In this document: in pieces, positions 14,477 through 17,458 of the stretch
How the letters are laid out: every line of letters starts with the position of its first letter
Position numbering within the stretch: the stretch's first letter is position 1
Origin: CAJWBT01 sp964401855
GTDB lineage: Bacteria > Chloroflexota > Dehalococcoidia > Lucifugimonadales > UBA3495
Reading direction: 5' to 3'
Assembly (NCBI GenBank): GCA_964401855.1
Contig: CAYOAF010000117.1
Coordinates: 1 to 17,458, forward strand
DNA length: 17,458 nt
Notes under the pieces: model-generated
The model's database searches: none
The model's input: only the letters and a program-made list of their open reading frames with translations
What the model was told of the DNA's origin: nothing
Translations under genes and position numbers: made by a program

Positions 14477-15850
14477 ATGATGAAGATCGTCCGAGCCTTG
14501 ACCAATCAGCCGCTGATCAGCTCCCTTCTCGTATTGATCATCTCAGGATTGGCGTTGAAACGATGGCTCGCCCTGGGGGCTTTGGGCTTGGCAGCCGTTG
14601 TCGTGGGCATAGTGTTCGCCCTCCAGCTTTCCCTGGGGCCCGGATTCCAATCCTTCGTGGGCACCCTGAGCCTAAGGGATACCGCGCCGGCAATCAGAGG
14701 CGGCGTCTTCATCGCTCTCGGCATCATCGTGGCCGGCGGCGCAACCTTCGGCCTTTTTAAATCCGTGGCCGGAGCCTGGTCACGGAGAGGGCGCTGGGCA
14801 CTCTTGGACCTCCTGTACATCGAGAGGGTGTTGGGCGGCGGGCCGAAGATTGTCGCCCTCGGGGGCGGCAACGGACTACCCAGCCTGCTGAGGGGCCTGA
14901 AACACTATACCTCCAATATCAGCGCCGTGGTGACCGTTGCCGATGACGGCGGGAGTTCGGGAAGGCTGCGGTCCGAGTTGGGGATTTTGCCCCCCGGCGA
15001 TATCAGGAACTGCCTAGTGGCCTTGGCCGACTCCGAAGCTGTTATGCAACAGCTCATGGATTACCGGTTCTCAACCAACGGCCAGCTCGACGGCCACAGC
15101 TTCGGTAACATATTGATCGCGGCGTTGGCCAGGATCGGCGGTGACTTCTACCAGGGCGTGGAGGCTGCCGGGGACTTGCTGGCAATTCGCGGCAAGGTGA
15201 TCCCGTCCACACATACCGACGTCGTTCTAATTGGAAGCACCGTCTCCGGCCAACGGTTGATCGGTGAGTCCCGGGTGGGCACCGCCTCCGAGCGCCTTAG
15301 TTCGATTGCGCTCCTGCCACCGGATGCTCTAGGACATCCAGACGCCGTCAAAGCGATCGAAGAGGCCGATCTGATCCTTCTCGGTCCGGGCAGTCTCTTC
15401 ACCAGCATTGTCCCCAACCTGTTGGTGCGCGACATAGCCGGCGCGGTGGCCCGCTCCTATGGCTTCAAGATCTACGTCTGCAATGTGGCGGAGGAGCCGG
15501 ACCAAACTGTGGGGTTCTCGATCGCTGACCACTTGAATGTGGTGCACCATTACTCTGGCGACAACTCTGTAGACGCGGTCATTGCCAACAGCAATGTGCC
15601 GGAGGGCCCCTCGCCCGCCGGGCTCAGCTACATTGCACCGCAGAATCCCAAACACGATCATCTGGTCTACATGGCGGCCGATGTGATCGACGAAGCCCAT
15701 CCGGCGCGTCACGATCCAGTCAAACTCGCAGCCACGATCGCCGCCATCTACCAAAAGCACCGCGGGAAACGGAAACGCCTGCCGCGCTTGCGCCGCCAAT
15801 TACCGCCACGCCCGAGGGGCAACGGTCTTGGCCAAGGCCCAGCTCGGTAA
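14477..15850 (+). CDS. yvcK: YvcK/CofD-like protein with N-terminal membrane anchor
   Basis: 457 residues from the ATG at 14477; an ATG one codon later or a TTG at 14447 are alternatives, and no strong ribosome-binding site decides. The first 110 or so residues hold about three hydrophobic stretches (LISSLLVLIISGLALKRW, ALGALGLAAVVVGIVFAL, and VFIALGIIVAGGATFGLF), absent from Bacillus YvcK. The rest is a complete YvcK/CofD-like domain: IVALGGGNGLPSLLRGLK, TVADDGGSSGRLR, PPGDIRNCLVALAD, HSFGNILIAAL, LGPGSLFTSIVPNLLV, and CNVAEEPDQTVGFS. YvcK binds UDP-sugars and supports cell-wall formation and growth on gluconeogenic carbon in Firmicutes and Actinobacteria; its role here is inferred. The C-terminus is very basic (about RGKRKRLPRLRRQLPPRPRG). 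Confidence 0.92.
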   Translation: MMKIVRALTNQPLISSLLVLIISGLALKRWLALGALGLAAVVVGIVFALQLSLGPGFQSFVGTLSLRDTAPAIRGGVFIALGIIVAGGATFGLFKSVAGAWSRRGRWALLDLLYIERVLGGGPKIVALGGGNGLPSLLRGLKHYTSNISAVVTVADDGGSSGRLRSELGILPPGDIRNCLVALADSEAVMQQLMDYRFSTNGQLDGHSFGNILIAALARIGGDFYQGVEAAGDLLAIRGKVIPSTHTDVVLIGSTVSGQRLIGESRVGTASERLSSIALLPPDALGHPDAVKAIEEADLILLGPGSLFTSIVPNLLVRDIAGAVARSYGFKIYVCNVAEEPDQTVGFSIADHLNVVHHYSGDNSVDAVIANSNVPEGPSPAGLSYIAPQNPKHDHLVYMAADVIDEAHPARHDPVKLAATIAAIYQKHRGKRKRLPRLRRQLPPRPRGNGLGQGPAR

Positions 15851-15874
15851 TCATCCCCCAAGCACCGGCCTCCA

Positions 15875-15926
15875 CCGGTTGCCAGGCGACCGCATCTCCA
15901 CTGATGAATGCCTGGTTTGCAACCGG
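15875..15926 (+). repeat. inverted repeat between yvcK and the reductase gene
   Basis: CCGGTTGC-CAGGC (15875-15887) pairs with GCCTG-GTTT-GCAACCGG (15910-15926): 13 base pairs with a four-base bulge and a 22-base loop. It starts 24 bases after the yvcK stop and ends nine bases before a TATAAT box. With no T tract it is a weak terminator; it could also be an operator for the downstream promoter. Confidence 0.5.
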
Positions 15927-15932
15927 AAGGAA

Positions 15933-15941
15933 TGATATAAT
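15933..15941 (+). promoter_or_regulatory. extended -10 promoter of the reductase gene
   Basis: TGATATAAT gives a perfect TATAAT at 15936-15941 with the TGn extension. No good -35 hexamer sits at 16-18 bases, which an extended -10 can tolerate. The transcript would start near 15948, about 54 bases before the TTG start codon. Confidence 0.6.
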
Positions 15942-15972
15942 CTGTGGCTATCAACTGGCTGCAGCAACGTTA

Positions 15973-16014
15973 ATGAGTGAACCCCATGAGGTTATGCCAA
16001 CTTGGATGATGTGA
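15973..16014 (+). CDS. possible 13-codon leader ORF overlapping the reductase start
   Basis: An ATG at 15973 opens MSEPHEVMPTWMM and stops at 16012-16014, overlapping the TTG start of the reductase at 16002 by 13 bases in another frame. It may couple translation or be chance. No distinct ribosome-binding site was seen for it. Confidence 0.2.
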   Translation: MSEPHEVMPTWMM

Positions 16015-17240
16015 TCGTGGTCGGCGCCGGGCCAGCCGGCAACAATGCGGCTCTGGGCCTGGCGTCCCAAGGGTACGCAGTCACCGTAATTGATGCTCGA
16101 CACCATATCGGCGAGAAGCTCTGTACCGGCATCGTGGGCCGGGAGTGCACCAGCCGGTTCCCCATAGACCCAGCATTGGTCTACCGCGAGGCGTTTTCCG
16201 CCGACATTGTCGCTCCCTCCGCCGGCCAGGTCCGCTTCGAGACCCCCATTCCTCAAGCGCACATCATCGACCGGGCGGCCTACGTGGCCTCTTTCGCCCA
16301 CCGGGCCCAAGCCGCCGGCGCCAAATACCTTCTGGGCCACCGGGTCCTCAGGGCGAAGCCCGGCCCCGATGGCGTGACGGTCACTACCGATGGGGGCCGC
16401 CACCGGGCCCGCTCACTGGTACTGGCCGCCGGGTTCGCCTCGACGCTGACCCGTCAGCTCGGCCTGGGCACTGTCTCTGACTACGTTACCGGCGTCCAGG
16501 CGGAAGTTTCAACCGATGGGGTCCGGGGGGTGGAGGTCTATCTGGGACACGACGTGGCCCCCGGTTTTTTCTCCTGGCTGGTGCCCACATCTCCCGGCCT
16601 GGCTCTCGCCGGGCTCCTGGCCCGAAACCAGGCCCAAGCCCACCTGGCCAGGTTCATCCAGAACCAACAACAGGAGGGGAAGATCACCGGCGTCATTAGC
16701 GACGCCGCCTCCTGGGGGATTCCGCTCCGCCCCCTGAGCCGGACCTACCGGGACCGGGTCCTGGTGGTAGGCGACGCCGCCGGCCAGGTCAAACCCACCA
16801 CCGGAGGCGGAATCTACTACTCCCTCCTGGCCTCCGAAATCGCCTCTCAGGCGCTGGCAGAGGCGCTGGCGGCCGATGACCTGTCGGCCGCCCGGTTGAG
16901 CCGGTACCAACGCCGGTGGAAGCGCCTCCTGTCCCGAGAGTTGGAGGTGGGCTACTCCGCCCGGCGGCTTTTCGAGTTCCTGAGCGACCAGCAGATCGGC
17001 TCGCTCTTCCACCAGGCCGCCAACAACGGCATTCATGCCGATCTGGTCAGTTCGGTCGACACATCTTTCGATTGGCACAGCCGGCTGATCGGCAAAGTCC
17101 TTGGCCATCCGGTGTTGGGCGGCGCTTTGCGCTTGATAAACCCGCTGCTGGCCCGCCTGGCGCCCCCGCCGGAGCCTGGCCCTGCCCTGCCACCGGTCAA
17201 CGGCAGTCTGCCGGACCCTTTGGTCAAACTCCCCGGCTAG
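16002..17240 (+). CDS. geranylgeranyl reductase family FAD-dependent oxidoreductase
   Basis: 412 residues. The N-terminus is the dinucleotide-binding fold, VIVVGAGPAGNNAAL with the GxGxxG loop and a later acidic VIDAR. KLCTGIVG occupies the place of the family's cysteine-containing substrate loop. Near residue 255 the sequence VLVVGDAAGQVKPTTGGGI is the hallmark of geranylgeranyl reductase-type enzymes, which saturate isoprenoid chains of lipids, quinones or chlorophyll precursors. The C-terminal 60 residues are less conserved and end in a proline-rich tail. An in-frame stop at 15987 excludes upstream ATG starts, so TTG at 16002 (GAGG ten bases upstream) or GTG at 16011 must be used; TTG keeps the usual few residues before the FAD loop. 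The substrate is not readable; menaquinone or membrane lipid is possible. Confidence 0.9.
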   Translation: MDDVIVVGAGPAGNNAALGLASQGYAVTVIDARHHIGEKLCTGIVGRECTSRFPIDPALVYREAFSADIVAPSAGQVRFETPIPQAHIIDRAAYVASFAHRAQAAGAKYLLGHRVLRAKPGPDGVTVTTDGGRHRARSLVLAAGFASTLTRQLGLGTVSDYVTGVQAEVSTDGVRGVEVYLGHDVAPGFFSWLVPTSPGLALAGLLARNQAQAHLARFIQNQQQEGKITGVISDAASWGIPLRPLSRTYRDRVLVVGDAAGQVKPTTGGGIYYSLLASEIASQALAEALAADDLSAARLSRYQRRWKRLLSRELEVGYSARRLFEFLSDQQIGSLFHQAANNGIHADLVSSVDTSFDWHSRLIGKVLGHPVLGGALRLINPLLARLAPPPEPGPALPPVNGSLPDPLVKLPG

Positions 17241-17256
17241 CCACCCCACAAGCAAC

Positions 17257-17265
17257 TGCTACAAT
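17257..17265 (+). promoter_or_regulatory. candidate extended -10 promoter for the right-edge gene
   Basis: TGCTACAAT gives TACAAT at 17260-17265 with a TGn extension, 17 bases after the reductase stop. No clear -35 box. It would give a leader of about 140 bases to the ATG at 17412. Confidence 0.4.
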
Positions 17266-17288
17266 AAAGACCGGATGCGCTCCTCCGC

Positions 17289-17314
17289 GATCATTCACGG
17301 CTCGGCAAATGATC
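17289..17314 (+). other. hairpin in the leader of the right-edge gene
   Basis: GATCATT (17289-17295) and AATGATC (17308-17314) form a perfect 7-bp stem with a 12-base loop, followed by AAAA and then a very GC-rich stretch (17318-17375) that can fold further. It may be part of a regulatory leader; no known riboswitch was recognised. Confidence 0.35.
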
Positions 17315-17411
17315 AAAACCGGCGCGGCGGGCCGGGCCCGGAGGGAACCGCCCTGGCCACGGCCACGCCGCCGAAATCACTTTCCCATCGCCAAGGTTAG
17401 GACACCTTTTC

Positions 17412-17458
17412 ATGCCGAAACACATAACAGACACGCGACAGCTAAGCCGGGAGTGGAT
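17412..17458 (+). CDS. 5' end of an unidentified gene (possibly a carbamoyltransferase)
   Basis: An ATG at 17412 opens MPKHITDTRQLSREW and runs off the window. A GGA ten bases upstream is a weak ribosome-binding site. The phrase H..DTRQLSREW resembles the start of aspartate carbamoyltransferase (pyrB), where a DTRQFSRE-like text is common, but fifteen residues cannot settle it. Confidence 0.35.
   Translation, partial: MPKHITDTRQLSREW

Noticed and set aside
16509..17255. 248-residue minus-strand frame opposite the reductase
   Set aside because: Shadow of a well-supported gene; Gly/Gln-rich composition with no family marks.

Overview
The window is a GC-rich (roughly 60-65% by eye) bacterial chromosomal segment with densely packed genes on both strands. 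Gene content suggests a Chloroflexota bacterium of the Dehalococcoidia/SAR202 type: a YvcK with membrane anchor, a geranylgeranyl-reductase-type flavoprotein, a bifunctional phosphoglucose/phosphomannose isomerase and a compact ligA-pth operon. That assignment is inference from family resemblance only. I saw no rRNA, tRNA, CRISPR array or recognisable transposase.

Layout. (1) 3-1800, + strand: the 3' end of one type I glutamine synthetase, a hairpin terminator, then a complete second type I glutamine synthetase of a different subclass. (2) 1801-1987: a convergent gap holding a long imperfect palindrome. (3) 1988-10571, - strand, read right to left: NAD-dependent DNA ligase front part, a DEDDh exonuclease-BRCT protein, ligase back part, a large uncharacterised protein, peptidyl-tRNA hydrolase, and a secreted zinc-peptidase lipoprotein. 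From the ligase back part onward the genes overlap or nearly touch, as in an operon. (4) 10572-10975: a divergent intergenic region, unusually rich in hairpins. (5) 10976-12256 +: MFS transporter, convergent with (6) 12285-14015 -: phosphoglucose/phosphomannose isomerase and a small YdjM-like membrane protein. (7) 14016-14476: divergent promoter region. (8) 14477-17240 +: YvcK and a geranylgeranyl reductase family flavoprotein, followed by a structured leader and the first codons of another gene at the right edge.

The most striking feature is the ligase. The front ORF carries the adenylation, OB and zinc-finger parts and loses ligase similarity near position 9120. The remaining helix-hairpin-helix and BRCT parts resume near 7243. 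The two ligase-like parts add up to about 682 residues, a normal LigA length. Between them lie about 1.88 kb with locally lower GC at both edges, carrying an exonuclease that itself ends in a BRCT domain and has its own ribosome-binding site and promoter-like sequence. Both ligase ORFs continue into the inserted DNA as new coding sequence. This could be a broken gene, a ligase working as two polypeptides, or an assembly join.

The other genes are mostly housekeeping: nitrogen assimilation (two glutamine synthetases), translation quality control (pth), sugar phosphate and envelope metabolism (isomerase, YvcK) and isoprenoid/lipid reduction.
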